Assembly (NCBI GenBank): GCA_964655525.1
Contig: CAZZNE010000013.1
Span: forward strand, 38,258 to 102,257
Direction: 5' to 3'
DNA length: 64,000 nt
DNA from: DLAJ01 sp964655525
Lineage (GTDB): Bacteria > Bacillota > Clostridia > Lachnospirales > Lachnospiraceae
Positions within the stretch are counted from its first letter, which is position 1; every line of letters begins with the position of its first letter. The translations under genes were made by a program, and so were the position numbers. Below the pieces are notes generated by a model. That model ran no database searches, was not told the origin of the DNA, and saw only the letters and a program-made list of their open reading frames with translations. Positions 14,628 through 23,771 of this stretch are shown here, one piece after another.

Positions 14628-17189
14628 ATGGAGCGGTTTGAGAAAATATTGGAGCATATGTCCAATGTCGGCATCGTTGTATTGTCGCGGGACGAGCATA
14701 TCGTTTTGTATGCAAATGAGACGTTTCGCCGTGCATATCCGGCGGCGGAAGCAGGAACAGGCATCCAGCCTGTTTTTGAGGAAGATAGCAACGCAAAACG
14801 GATATTAAGGGAGTTACGCCGGCATGCGGACGGCAAAGAAACGGATGAACGTTACCGGCTGTATCTGCCGGATTTCGGCGGGGAGACCGATGTGTGGTTT
14901 GACGCGTTCAGCTGGGACGGAACACCTGCGTATGTGGTGTATTTTATGCTGATCTATTTGGACGATACGGAGAAGTTTAAGTCGGAGCTGTCCAAGATCA
15001 TGGGGGATACGCTTTCGACCGTGTACTCTGTTGTAACCGCCGTCAATCTGACGGGTAACGCGCATATGGTACTGGCGGCGGATGGAAAGACCGCGTTTCA
15101 GAAAGGCGATCACGGAAATTTCAGGCAGGCGATGCAGATGCTGACCGAAGGGGTTCATCCTGATCACCGCGAGGAATTTGCAAAGAAAACGGATCTTTGC
15201 TATCTGCTGGAACAGCTTGCAAAAGACAGGGATGAGGTGCATATCGAGTTTCGGATGAAGGAGCCGGACGGTGACTATCATTGGATGGCGCTTCGGTTTG
15301 TGCGGGTATATACGGCCGACATGGCGCGCGTTTCCTGCGTAGGTCTGATCAGAAATATCGATTTTCGAAGGAGCCTGCAGCAGAAACTCCAGACAACGCT
15401 GGATGCTGCGTATGCGGCGATTCCGGGCGGCGTCGTGCAGTTTATTGCAGATGAGCAATTAACGATCGTGCATGTGAACGAGGAGTTCTACAAGCTGGCG
15501 GAAAAAAAGAAAGAGGACTATCAGGGCGGCTATAGCGCCCATGTGTTGCCTGCAGATCGTGCGGAGGTGTGCAGGGTCATTTGGGAAAAGGCGAAAACGG
15601 GTGAGCCGTTTGACGTGATCTACCGGATCCGCATGGGGCGGAGCAGGAGGCTCCGCTGGGTACAGATGAGCGGTGTGAAGCTGGAGGAGCGTGACGGTAA
15701 ACCGGTATATCTCGGTATCCGTATGGATATTACGGAGCTGAAAAACGCACAGATTCGTTTGATGGAGGAGCAGGTGCGCTCCGATCTTGCGATGGGTGCG
15801 ACCGGCAATATCCGGTTTGAATATGACATAAGGAGCGATGTGCTGACCATGCATTGTCCGTCGAGGGAGGAGCAGGGCAGGCTGGTACCGTATCATATTG
15901 AGAAATGCTGTGAGGAAATGGGTAAAAGAGGCGAGGTGCATTCCGAGGATGTGGAAAAGCTGCTCACAGTATTTAAGGGTGGCAACAGAGAGGCAGTCGA
16001 GATTCGGATAAAAAACAGAGAAGCGCAGGAATACTCATGGCATCGCGTAAAATGTAAGGACGTGGGCGATTCGGATGGGCATACCTATATTGTAGGTATC
16101 ATTGAAGACATATCGCGCGAAAAAAGTCTGGAAAATACGAACGAGCAGCTTCTGGAGCAGATGGGCTTCATGTTTCAGGATTCGTTCCAAAGGCTGTATG
16201 TCGTGGACTTGCAAAAGGATATTTGTCAGGTCTTCCGTCTTGGAGACGAGCGGACGCAGAATAGGCCGATCGTGAGAAAATTAACGCGTATCGTTGCCGC
16301 ATATGAGCGGACCCGCATTTATCCGGACGATTTGGATAATTTCCGCGCGAAACGGATGTATCTGTCGTCGCCGTCGGCGTTTTCCAAGGGGCGCAAGGAG
16401 GTTTATTTTGATATTCGGGTACGGGACGGTCTGGGACCGGATTATCATTGGTATACGATCCTGATCCGCCGTGCGCAGCATGGTGAGGGCCGGTTCATCT
16501 GTCTGGCAAAATGTGTGGACGAGCTAAAGAAACAGGAGCTTTTGAAGCAAAAGTATGACGAACAGGTCAAATATCAGAGGTTTAGTGAAAAAATCATTGA
16601 TTCGCTCGGCGCGCTCGTGGAATTCAGGGACAGCGACTCCGGGGAACATATCATGCGGACAAAGCAGCTCACAAAAATCGTGGCGACCTATCTTGCAAAG
16701 CAGGAGCCGGAGTATGATCTGACGCCGGAAAAAATAGAAAAGATCACGATGGCGGCATCGATGCATGACGTCGGTAAGATATCCATCCCTGACGCAATCT
16801 TAAATAAGCCGGGCAGGCTGACTGCGGATGAGTTTGAGGTCATGAAGACGCACACGACGAGGGGCTATGACATTCTCAACTCGATCGAAGTGGGACAGGA
16901 TAATGAATTTTCCGCTTATTGCAGGGAAATCTGCCGCTATCATCACGAACGCTATGACGGCAGAGGCTATCCCGATCATCTGGTCGGCGATGAGATTCCA
17001 ATCTGGGGTCAGATCGTCAGTCTGGTGGATGTATATGATGCGCTTGTGAGTCCCCGCGTATATAAGCCCGCGTATTCCCACGAGAAGGCGGTGGACATGA
17101 TCCTAAACGGGGAATGCGGCAGCTTTAATCCGAAACTGTTGAAGGGATTGATCGCGTGCGCGGACGAATTGAGGTTATGTTATGAATAA
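14628..17189 (+). CDS. Multi-PAS sensor protein with HD-GYP phosphodiesterase domain
   Basis: 853 residues from the ATG at 14628, which has AAGGAGGAG upstream; the frame extends 41 codons further but without a ribosome site. Several PAS-like repeats fill about residues 5-560 (RFVRVYTADMARVSCVGLIR, LEERDGKPVYLGIRMDITELK and others). A C-terminal HD-GYP domain has HDVGK near residue 711 and HHERYDGRGYP near 774. HD-GYP proteins hydrolyse cyclic-di-GMP or related dinucleotides. There is no membrane segment, so it senses a cytoplasmic signal. The stop overlaps the next gene's start by eight bases. Confidence 0.9.
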   Translation: MERFEKILEHMSNVGIVVLSRDEHIVLYANETFRRAYPAAEAGTGIQPVFEEDSNAKRILRELRRHADGKETDERYRLYLPDFGGETDVWFDAFSWDGTPAYVVYFMLIYLDDTEKFKSELSKIMGDTLSTVYSVVTAVNLTGNAHMVLAADGKTAFQKGDHGNFRQAMQMLTEGVHPDHREEFAKKTDLCYLLEQLAKDRDEVHIEFRMKEPDGDYHWMALRFVRVYTADMARVSCVGLIRNIDFRRSLQQKLQTTLDAAYAAIPGGVVQFIADEQLTIVHVNEEFYKLAEKKKEDYQGGYSAHVLPADRAEVCRVIWEKAKTGEPFDVIYRIRMGRSRRLRWVQMSGVKLEERDGKPVYLGIRMDITELKNAQIRLMEEQVRSDLAMGATGNIRFEYDIRSDVLTMHCPSREEQGRLVPYHIEKCCEEMGKRGEVHSEDVEKLLTVFKGGNREAVEIRIKNREAQEYSWHRVKCKDVGDSDGHTYIVGIIEDISREKSLENTNEQLLEQMGFMFQDSFQRLYVVDLQKDICQVFRLGDERTQNRPIVRKLTRIVAAYERTRIYPDDLDNFRAKRMYLSSPSAFSKGRKEVYFDIRVRDGLGPDYHWYTILIRRAQHGEGRFICLAKCVDELKKQELLKQKYDEQVKYQRFSEKIIDSLGALVEFRDSDSGEHIMRTKQLTKIVATYLAKQEPEYDLTPEKIEKITMAASMHDVGKISIPDAILNKPGRLTADEFEVMKTHTTRGYDILNSIEVGQDNEFSAYCREICRYHHERYDGRGYPDHLVGDEIPIWGQIVSLVDVYDALVSPRVYKPAYSHEKAVDMILNGECGSFNPKLLKGLIACADELRLCYE

Positions 17190-17853
17190 AAAGGCCGCGC
17201 TTCCGCATAGCTATATGGCAGGCAGTCAGCAATGGTTTGAAAAAAAGAATTTTTTTTCACAGGACGGCAGACTCAGGCGCTATGGGTGCGGGGTGATCGC
17301 AGCGGCGGATTATTGCATTTACCGTCATGTTTTGAATGCACCGGATGACAGAGAGGCCTATCTGTCCCTTGTGCGTAAACTGGAACGGCGTTTTTTGCGC
17401 GTGGTCCCCGGATTCGGCATGTCTGCGTACCTGTATACGGGTGTCCTGAATTTTATGTTGCTATGGCATCGGGCGCCGGAGCGCCTTCGCGGTGTGAGTT
17501 TTCTTTTTTCAGGCAAAAAAAGTAAGGAGCGGCTGCTTACAATCGTGCGGGAACAGCTTTTGGCGGATTGTCCGGTCATACTGATCTTGGGGTCTGCGCC
17601 TTTTTTTCATAAAAGGCGGCGGGGCGTGACGCTTTATCGCTTGCAGAACGGCTGTATGGTGTCGGCAAAGGAGCATGTCGCCGCCCATTTTATCACGGTG
17701 ACGGCGCTTTATGAGGATTCGCAGGAAACCATGTTAGAGGTGTATTCATGGGGGGAACGATACTACCTGTCGGCGGATGCGTACTTAAGATCGGCGCGTT
17801 ATACCTATCCGTTCAGTAACCGGCTTTATCGGACACGTATACGGCAAAAGTGA
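17182..17853 (+). CDS. Uncharacterised protein, possible papain-fold (C39-like) member
   Basis: 223 residues, translationally coupled to the HD-GYP gene by an eight-base overlap. I do not recognise a named family. Three elements resemble the papain-fold triad seen in C39-like proteins: YGCG with Cys36, AHFITVTALYED with His169, and EVYSWGERYYL near residue 190, where such proteins carry the DPWG/TWG element. No signal peptide or membrane helix. It could be a cysteine peptidase, an acyltransferase or an inactive relative; the function call is inference. Confidence 0.55.
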   Translation: MNKKAALPHSYMAGSQQWFEKKNFFSQDGRLRRYGCGVIAAADYCIYRHVLNAPDDREAYLSLVRKLERRFLRVVPGFGMSAYLYTGVLNFMLLWHRAPERLRGVSFLFSGKKSKERLLTIVREQLLADCPVILILGSAPFFHKRRRGVTLYRLQNGCMVSAKEHVAAHFITVTALYEDSQETMLEVYSWGERYYLSADAYLRSARYTYPFSNRLYRTRIRQK

Positions 17854-17898
17854 GGTTTCGAATCATTGCGTTTCGCAAACGCCGGAGGAGAGGTTTTT

Positions 17899-18276
17899 GT
17901 GAAAGGAATATTCATGAATAAGTCGTTATGCAGAAAAAAGAATGGCATGCTGCTGGGAGCCGCAAAGGGAATCGGCGCCGCGTATGCGCGGGATTATGCA
18001 AAGCAATGCCGCACGATTTCGATCATCGATATTGATAAAGAGGCGGGGATGCGATTAAAAGAGGATCTGGAGCGGGAGTACCGCATTCCCGTGTTCTTTT
18101 TTCACGGAAATATCTATGATGAGACGGATATGGATATTTTCTGTAAGGCGGTAAAGGAGCAGTTCGGACCGGTTGATTTGTTGTTTAGCAGTTTCAGGAA
18201 CTGTCCGTATCTGTCTATGACAAAGGAGATGTTAGCTTCCGGAGCGGTTTCAGAGTGCATTGGGGTGCAGGTGTGA
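17899..18276 (+). pseudogene. Truncated short-chain dehydrogenase/reductase
   Basis: 125 residues from the GTG at 17899 (GGAGGAGAGG upstream); an ATG at 17914 is also possible. It has the SDR nucleotide-binding loop GAAKGIGAAYA, the IIDIDKEAG strand and the FGPVDLLFSS strand. It stops before the Ser, Tyr-x3-Lys catalytic residues that SDRs of about 250 residues need. The reading changes character at about residue 110 and ends at 18276. Probably a 3'-truncated remnant with no dehydrogenase activity. Confidence 0.6.
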
Positions 18277-18325
18277 AGAGAACGCCGGGGAGCAAATAAA
18301 AAAGGAATAAGGTGGGGGATCGGGT

Positions 18326-19927
18326 ATGAAGCTGACTTTTATCGGGGCGGCTCATGAGGTGACGGGAAGCTGTCATTATCTTGAGGCGTGCGGAAAACGG
18401 ATTTTGGTTGATTACGGTATGGAGCAGGGCGTGAATGTGTTTGAAAACGCCTCTCTTCCGGCGGAGGAGGCACTCATTGATTATGTGCTTTTGACGCATG
18501 CGCATGTGGATCATTCGGGAATGCTGCCGCTTTTGTATGCGCGCGGCTTCAGGGGACAGGTTCTGACGACGGAGGCGACGGCGGACTTATGCAGCATTAT
18601 GCTGAGAGACTGTGCGCATATTCAAATGCAGGAGGCGGAATGGAAAAACCGCAAGGCAAAACGTTCCGTGAACAATGAGCTGGTACAGCCGCTCTACACG
18701 ATGGAGGATGCGGACGGCGTGATTAAACTGATCGTGCCGTGCCGGTATGATAAGCGCATTGAGCTGTGCGAAGGCATTTCCATCCGGTTTACGGACATCG
18801 GGCATCTGCTCGGCTCAGCGAGTATTGAAGTGTGGGTGAATGAAAGAGGCAACGAAAAAAAGCTCGTGTTTTCGGGGGACATCGGCAATCTCGAGCAGCC
18901 GCTCATAAAAGATCCTGCCTATACGAGCGACGCCGATTATGTCATTATGGAATCGACTTACGGAGACCGCCTGCACAGTGCGGAGCACCCCGATTATGTG
19001 CATGATCTTGCGGCGGTCATAAAGGAGACGTTCGATAAAGGGGGCAACGTTGTCATCCCGTCTTTTGCAGTCGGACGCACGCAGGAGATGCTTTATTTTT
19101 TCCGACAGATCAAAGCGGAGCAGTTGGTCGAGGGATATCCCGATTTTCCGGTGTATGTGGACAGCCCGCTTGCGGTGGAGGCAACCGGTATTTTCAATAA
19201 AAACATAGAGAGCTGCTTTGATGAGGAAGCGATGGCGCTCGTGAAAAAAGGAGTTAATCCGATTTCATTTCCGGGCTTGAAATTGTCGATCACGAGCGAT
19301 GAGTCGAAGCTGATCAATTTTGATGATACGCCGAAGGTCATTATATCGGCGTCCGGCATGTGCGAGGCAGGACGTATCAGGCATCATCTAAAACATAATC
19401 TCTGGCGGGAGGAATGCACGGTGCTGTTCGTCGGCTATCAGGCGGTCGGAACGCTCGGGCGCATGCTTGTCGAGGGTGTGAAAGAAGTGAAGCTGTTCGG
19501 CGAGACAATCGAGGTGCGTGCACAGATAAAGGCGCTTGCAGGCATGAGCGGGCACGCGGACAAAAACGGTCTGATCCGCTGGCTCGGCGGTTTTACCGAT
19601 AAGCCTGCGAAGGTATTTCTTGTACATGGCGAGGACAGTGTCGTGGAAGCATTTGCGGCATGTCTGCGCGGCGAGTACGGCTATGACGTCTATGCGCCTT
19701 ACAGCGGTACGCGTTATGATCTTATTGAAAACCGCGTGGATTATGAGGCGGCGCCGATACGGCTCAAGAAAAAGAGCGCGAGAAGCGAGTCGGATGTATT
19801 CTCACGGCTTTTGGCAGCAGGACAGCGCCTGCTCGCAGTCATCCGCAAGAACGAGGGCATTGCAAACAAGGATCTGGCAAAATTCGCCGATCAGATTGGC
19901 TCGCTTGCGGATAAGTGGGACCGTTGA
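18326..19927 (+). CDS. MBL-fold beta-CASP hydrolase (RNA-specificity domain)
   Basis: 533 residues. The metallo-beta-lactamase motif is THAHVDHSG (about residue 55), with further metal ligands at FTDIGHLLGSAS and FSGDIG. The beta-CASP cap follows (YGDRLH, IPSFAVGRTQEMLYF, SGMCEAGRIRHHL), then the C-terminal LAGMSGHADKNGL and VFLVHGE motifs of the CPSF/YsxJ-like group. These enzymes act as zinc-dependent RNA nucleases; the exact target is not known. It ends with a charged extension of about 70 residues. AAGGTGGGGG precedes the ATG. Confidence 0.9.
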   Translation: MKLTFIGAAHEVTGSCHYLEACGKRILVDYGMEQGVNVFENASLPAEEALIDYVLLTHAHVDHSGMLPLLYARGFRGQVLTTEATADLCSIMLRDCAHIQMQEAEWKNRKAKRSVNNELVQPLYTMEDADGVIKLIVPCRYDKRIELCEGISIRFTDIGHLLGSASIEVWVNERGNEKKLVFSGDIGNLEQPLIKDPAYTSDADYVIMESTYGDRLHSAEHPDYVHDLAAVIKETFDKGGNVVIPSFAVGRTQEMLYFFRQIKAEQLVEGYPDFPVYVDSPLAVEATGIFNKNIESCFDEEAMALVKKGVNPISFPGLKLSITSDESKLINFDDTPKVIISASGMCEAGRIRHHLKHNLWREECTVLFVGYQAVGTLGRMLVEGVKEVKLFGETIEVRAQIKALAGMSGHADKNGLIRWLGGFTDKPAKVFLVHGEDSVVEAFAACLRGEYGYDVYAPYSGTRYDLIENRVDYEAAPIRLKKKSARSESDVFSRLLAAGQRLLAVIRKNEGIANKDLAKFADQIGSLADKWDR

Positions 19928-20016
19928 TGCAGAACAGGACGGATCGCTGAAGCAGCGTGTTTTGTGTGAAAATGTCTGACATTGCAAAAAGCGATGGGTA
20001 AGAGGAGATTACATAG

Positions 20017-20547
20017 ATGAATATGATCGTGGCGGTGGACGCCAATTGGGGAATCGGCAATCAGGGAAAGCTGTTGGTGAGCATTCCGAACGATCACAAG
20101 ATGTTCCGTGAAATGACGATGGGAAAGGTGATCGTATACGGCAGAAAAACGTTAATGACTTTTCCGCAGGGGCAGCCCCTGACAGGCAGGACGAATCTGA
20201 TCCTTTCCGCAAATCCTTCTTTTACAAAGAAGGGCGCGCAGGTGTTTCACGATGAGCATGAACTGCTTGGCGAGTTAAAAAAATATGATGACGGGGATGT
20301 GTTTATTGTAGGTGGAGAGAGCGTGTACCGGCTGATGCTGCCGTACTGCGATACGGTGCATGTGACGAAGATCGATCATGCCTATGCAGCGGATGCATAT
20401 TTTCCGAATCTGGACGAATCGCAGGAGTGGGAGATCACGGCGGACAGCGATGAACATACGTATTTCGATATACCGTATACTTTTTATCGGTACGAAAGAA
20501 AAAATAGCATGACCCATAACGGAGGAGCAGACAATGAGTTATTGTAA
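20017..20547 (+). CDS. folA: Dihydrofolate reductase
   Basis: 176 residues. It reduces dihydrofolate to tetrahydrofolate with NADPH. Motifs are MNMIVAVDANWGIGNQGKLL with the active-site loop, the acidic residue in SIPNDHKMF, MGKVIVYGRKT, and VFIVGGESVYRLML for NADPH binding. AGAGGAG lies about ten bases before the ATG. The last 14 bases overlap the next gene, which suggests coupled translation with the zinc-ribbon protein. The C-terminal tail (THNGGADNELL) results from reading into that gene's ribosome site. Confidence 0.93.
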   Translation: MNMIVAVDANWGIGNQGKLLVSIPNDHKMFREMTMGKVIVYGRKTLMTFPQGQPLTGRTNLILSANPSFTKKGAQVFHDEHELLGELKKYDDGDVFIVGGESVYRLMLPYCDTVHVTKIDHAYAADAYFPNLDESQEWEITADSDEHTYFDIPYTFYRYERKNSMTHNGGADNELL

Positions 20548-21571
20548 GAATTGCGGGACGGAGCTGCAAAGCGGCGCGCGGTTTTGCGCATTATGCGGCA
20601 CGCCGACAGAAATTGACCGGATACCTATGCAGCCGCTTGGAAACGGAGAGACGGCGTATACAGGAGGGCAGCCGTATGGGAATGCGGGACCGGTGTATGC
20701 GAACGGCCAGCCGCTTGGAAACGGAGAGACGGCGTATACAGGAGGGCAGCCGCTTGGGAATGCGGGCCAGGCGTATGCAGGAGGCCAGCTGTATGGGAAT
20801 GCGGGCCAGGCGTATGCGGGGAACCAGCCACTTGGAAACGGAGCGTCACCGTATGCAGGAGGGCAGCCGTATGGGAATGCGGGACCGGCATATGTAAGCG
20901 GCCAGCCGTACGGGAATGGAGAGCCTACATATGCAAACGGGCAGGTATATGGAAACGGGGAACAATCCTATCCGAGCATGCCGGGCTATGCGGGTGAGGA
21001 CGCATATTTTGCAGGAAATCCTTATAGTCCGTATGGAGTTGCGGTACAACCGCAGAGCAGCCGCAAGACGCTTATGATCATAGGCACGATCGTCGGACTC
21101 ATTGTGATGGTGGCGCTCGTCCTGCTCATTGTTCTTTTAGCGCAGGATAACAGTCGCAAAACATATCAGCGGGCTGTCGGCGTTTTTATGAATGGTTTGG
21201 AAAAAAAGGATATGGGGAAATTAGTGGAGGCATTTCCCGAACGGATCCGTGAAGATATGCGGCGTGAGCTGACACGCTATTATGACTCTGAACAAGAATT
21301 GTGGGAAGACTATAACGATACCTTGGAGTGGTATTGCGGTAATCATGTGAAAATGACTTATACGATCGTACAGGAAGAGCCGCTTTTGGAGTATCAGATC
21401 AGAGATCTTAAGCAGGATCTTATGGAAGATTTTCAATATGACGTTTCCATCAGCAGCGGTTATGAGGTGGATATCGAAATAACCTATAAGGGCAGCGAGG
21501 GCGAGTACAGTGACAGTATTGAACTGACCGTTGCAAAAATCGATGGAAAGTGGTATGTGATCGGATATTAA
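20534..21571 (+). CDS. Zinc-ribbon membrane protein with nine 13-residue repeats
   Basis: 345 residues. The N-terminal zinc ribbon is CKNCGTELQSGARFCALCG (two CxxC pairs). Nine 13-residue repeats of the type LGNGETAYTGGQP run from residue 35 to about 151. One membrane helix (IIGTIVGLIVMVALVLLIVLL) follows, then an external domain of about 140 residues ending in LTVAKIDGKWYVIGY, like small beta-cone or DUF-type folds that end 'dgkWyv'. Topology: ribbon and repeats inside, C-terminal domain outside. GGAGGAG precedes the ATG, inside the folA 3' end. Function unknown. Confidence 0.8.
   Translation: MSYCKNCGTELQSGARFCALCGTPTEIDRIPMQPLGNGETAYTGGQPYGNAGPVYANGQPLGNGETAYTGGQPLGNAGQAYAGGQLYGNAGQAYAGNQPLGNGASPYAGGQPYGNAGPAYVSGQPYGNGEPTYANGQVYGNGEQSYPSMPGYAGEDAYFAGNPYSPYGVAVQPQSSRKTLMIIGTIVGLIVMVALVLLIVLLAQDNSRKTYQRAVGVFMNGLEKKDMGKLVEAFPERIREDMRRELTRYYDSEQELWEDYNDTLEWYCGNHVKMTYTIVQEEPLLEYQIRDLKQDLMEDFQYDVSISSGYEVDIEITYKGSEGEYSDSIELTVAKIDGKWYVIGY
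20636..20986 (+). repeat. Nine 39-base coding tandem repeats
   Basis: Nine units of 13 codons with consensus [YL]GN[AG]xxxYxxGQP follow one another without gaps inside the zinc-ribbon gene. Unit-to-unit identity is high at the DNA level, so slippage and homogenisation are likely. Confidence 0.85.
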
Positions 21572-21591
21572 AACAGCGGAGTGTGGGAACA

Positions 21592-22365
21592 ATGGGAGAG
21601 ACGGGAGAAATATTAAAGATTGACAGCAGGTACCCTTATGTGTACGAGACACATCTGCATACGTCTCAGGCATCCGCCTGTGCAAAAGCAAGCGGCGCAC
21701 AGATGGCGCGCGCCTGTTTTGAGGCGGGTTATACGGGAATCATGGTAACGGATCATTTTTTTTACGGAAACAGTTGTATCGACAGGTCGCTGCCCTGGCA
21801 TGAGTGGGTGGAGCGCTTCTGTGCGGGCTATGAGGACGCGAAGACGGAGGGAGACCGCATCGGGCTTCAGGTGTTCTTTGGCTGGGAGGCGAATGATAAC
21901 GGCACGGAATTTCTGATTTACGGATTAGACAAAGAATGGCTTCTGACGCATCCTGAGATCAAGGATGCAACGGTTGAGGAACAATATCGGATGGTGAATG
22001 CCGCAGGCGGCCTTGTGGTGCACTGTCATCCGTACCGCGATGAGCCCTATATTCCGGCAGTCCGCATCTTTCCGGATTTTACGGATGTGGTGGAGGGCGT
22101 TAATGCGACGCATGCCAGTCGCAAAAGTAAGGGTCACAACAATCCGGATTTTGACGTGCGGGCAAGGGAATACGCACAGCGCTATGGGCTGCCGATGACG
22201 GCAGGGTCGGACATTCATAGCACGGATCTGCTGTTTGGCGGCATTGCGTGTTCGCAGAAATTACAGGATGTGCATGATTATGTGAGGCTGTTGAAGTCCA
22301 TGCGGGGTGTTGACCGCGCGGACTACCCGTATGTGCTTTTGGATGGGAATGAAGTCGCAGAATGA
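21592..22365 (+). CDS. PHP-domain metal-dependent hydrolase
   Basis: 257 residues. Classic PHP metal-binding motifs are YETHLHTS, VTDHFF, VHCHPYRDEPY and SDIHSTD. The family includes histidinol phosphatases and other phosphoesterases; the substrate here is not evident. The ATG at 21592 is used because the frame's earlier GTG lies inside the previous gene. No signal peptide. It follows the zinc-ribbon gene by 20 bases, so it is probably the same transcript. Confidence 0.85.
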   Translation: MGETGEILKIDSRYPYVYETHLHTSQASACAKASGAQMARACFEAGYTGIMVTDHFFYGNSCIDRSLPWHEWVERFCAGYEDAKTEGDRIGLQVFFGWEANDNGTEFLIYGLDKEWLLTHPEIKDATVEEQYRMVNAAGGLVVHCHPYRDEPYIPAVRIFPDFTDVVEGVNATHASRKSKGHNNPDFDVRAREYAQRYGLPMTAGSDIHSTDLLFGGIACSQKLQDVHDYVRLLKSMRGVDRADYPYVLLDGNEVAE

Positions 22366-22397
22366 TTTAGTTGTGTTGAGGGAGTATCAATAGCGAA

Positions 22398-23516
22398 ATG
22401 GAAAAAAAGAAAAACACTGTGCGAAAGTTCGGAAACGTCATGCGGCGGATGGCAGCGCTTGTGTTGGGACTGACGCTCATGTCCGGGGTCTGTGCCTGCG
22501 GACAGAAGGAGGCGGGCGAGAATAATACGAAAGTCATTCTAACGACGGGGTTTGCGCGCGGTGAGATTTTCCGCATCGGATCGGTTTCCTGCATGAAAAG
22601 CGAGCTGATGGTATATTTGACAAACACGCAGAATCAGTATGAGAATGTGTTCGGGGAAGAAATATGGCAGCAGGATTTTAACGGTGTGACCTTGGAGGAA
22701 AATGTGAAAGAAACCGTGCTCGCGCGTATCGCGCGCGTGAAATCCATGACGCTGCTCGCACAGGAGATGAATGTTTCGCTTTCCGAGGAGGAGCAGGCGC
22801 TGTGTACGCAGGCGGCGGAAACCTATTTTTCTTCGCTTTCCGAGCGGGAGAGGGAGCTTTTGGAGATCACGCAGGAGCAGATCGATGCCATGTATCAGGA
22901 TTATGCGCTGGCAGACAAGGTCTATCATTATATCATTCGAGATATCAACCCGGAGATCAGCGATGATGAAGCGCGCACGATCACCATTCAGCATATTTTA
23001 TTGAAAACAACGACGGCGGTCGGCGCGGACGGCAGTTATGCGATGAGCGAGGAGGAGAAAGGTGAGCGCTATGCGCTGGCGGTCGAGCTGAGCGAACGCT
23101 TAGAAGCGGGAGAGGATTTTGAAAGCCTGATGGAACTCTACAACGAGGCGGATGAAAATACGCTGTTTATACGTCATGGAGATATGGATGAGACGTTTGA
23201 GGATGTGGCGTTTTCGCTCGAGAACGGTCAGGTCAGCGGAATTGTCGAAACGCCGCAGGGTTACGAGATCTTAAAATGTGTCAGCACTTTTGACAGAGAG
23301 CAGACCGATAAAAATAAGGTGGAGATTGTCAGGGCGCAGCGCGAGCAGGTGTTCGGCGAACAGTATGAGTCGTTTGTGTCGGCTTTGACGCGTTATCTCA
23401 ATGAGGATCTATGGGAAGAAGTCCGGCTGCTTCATGATGCCGAGCTGACAACCAACGATTTTTTTGAAGTATATAACCGCTGTTTTGCGGATGTTACATT
23501 TGCGTTTGAAGAGTAG
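22398..23516 (+). CDS. Parvulin-type peptidyl-prolyl isomerase lipoprotein
   Basis: 372 residues. The signal peptide ends in a lipobox-like LMSGVCACG, so it is probably a lipid-anchored protein facing outside. A SurA/PrsA-like N-terminal helical region follows, then a PpiC rotamase domain at about residues 190-300 (ITIQHILLKT, then FETPQGYEIL-like VETPQGYEILKCVS). The role is folding of exported proteins. It directly precedes the CIRCE-controlled htpG, so two folding factors are neighbours. The hairpin at 23594-23620 probably also ends its transcript. Confidence 0.85.
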   Translation: MEKKKNTVRKFGNVMRRMAALVLGLTLMSGVCACGQKEAGENNTKVILTTGFARGEIFRIGSVSCMKSELMVYLTNTQNQYENVFGEEIWQQDFNGVTLEENVKETVLARIARVKSMTLLAQEMNVSLSEEEQALCTQAAETYFSSLSERERELLEITQEQIDAMYQDYALADKVYHYIIRDINPEISDDEARTITIQHILLKTTTAVGADGSYAMSEEEKGERYALAVELSERLEAGEDFESLMELYNEADENTLFIRHGDMDETFEDVAFSLENGQVSGIVETPQGYEILKCVSTFDREQTDKNKVEIVRAQREQVFGEQYESFVSALTRYLNEDLWEEVRLLHDAELTTNDFFEVYNRCFADVTFAFEE

Positions 23517-23593
23517 GGCTGCGGATTGACTGGCTTTTATAAAAAGTTTATAAATCCCCTGACAGGCATAACAGAGCGGTTTTACAAAAATTA

Positions 23594-23620
23594 CTAGCAC
23601 TCGTTCAAAACGAGTGCTAA
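23594..23620 (+). promoter_or_regulatory. CIRCE element (HrcA operator), also a terminator-like hairpin
   Basis: CTAGCACTC-N9-GAGTGCTAA matches the CIRCE consensus TTAGCACTC-N9-GAGTGCTAA except for the first base. TTTTTTC follows immediately, so in RNA it also looks like a terminator for the upstream gene. It lies eight bases ahead of the -35 box of the htpG promoter. Confidence 0.9.
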
Positions 23621-23627
23621 TTTTTTC

Positions 23628-23656
23628 TTGACATTTTGTAACGACCGAATTAAACT
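23628..23656 (+). promoter_or_regulatory. Putative htpG promoter
   Basis: TTGACA (23628-23633), 17 bases, TAAACT (23651-23656). The -10 is weak. The leader that follows (23665-23736) can pair GGCAGG with CCTGCC over a distance. Confidence 0.55.
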
Positions 23657-23771
23657 GTTATAAGGATCGGGCAGGTGAGAGTCCTGTCTGAAGAAAGAAC
23701 GCGGCGCGAATCAGGAAACTGCAGACTGTGCCTGCCGAAAGAATGTAACGAAGAAAGGAATGTGATTTTTT

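Noticed and set aside
20613..20897. Open frames in other phases across the 39-base repeats
   Set aside because: Shadows of the repeat unit without ribosome sites; the zinc-ribbon frame has clear domains.
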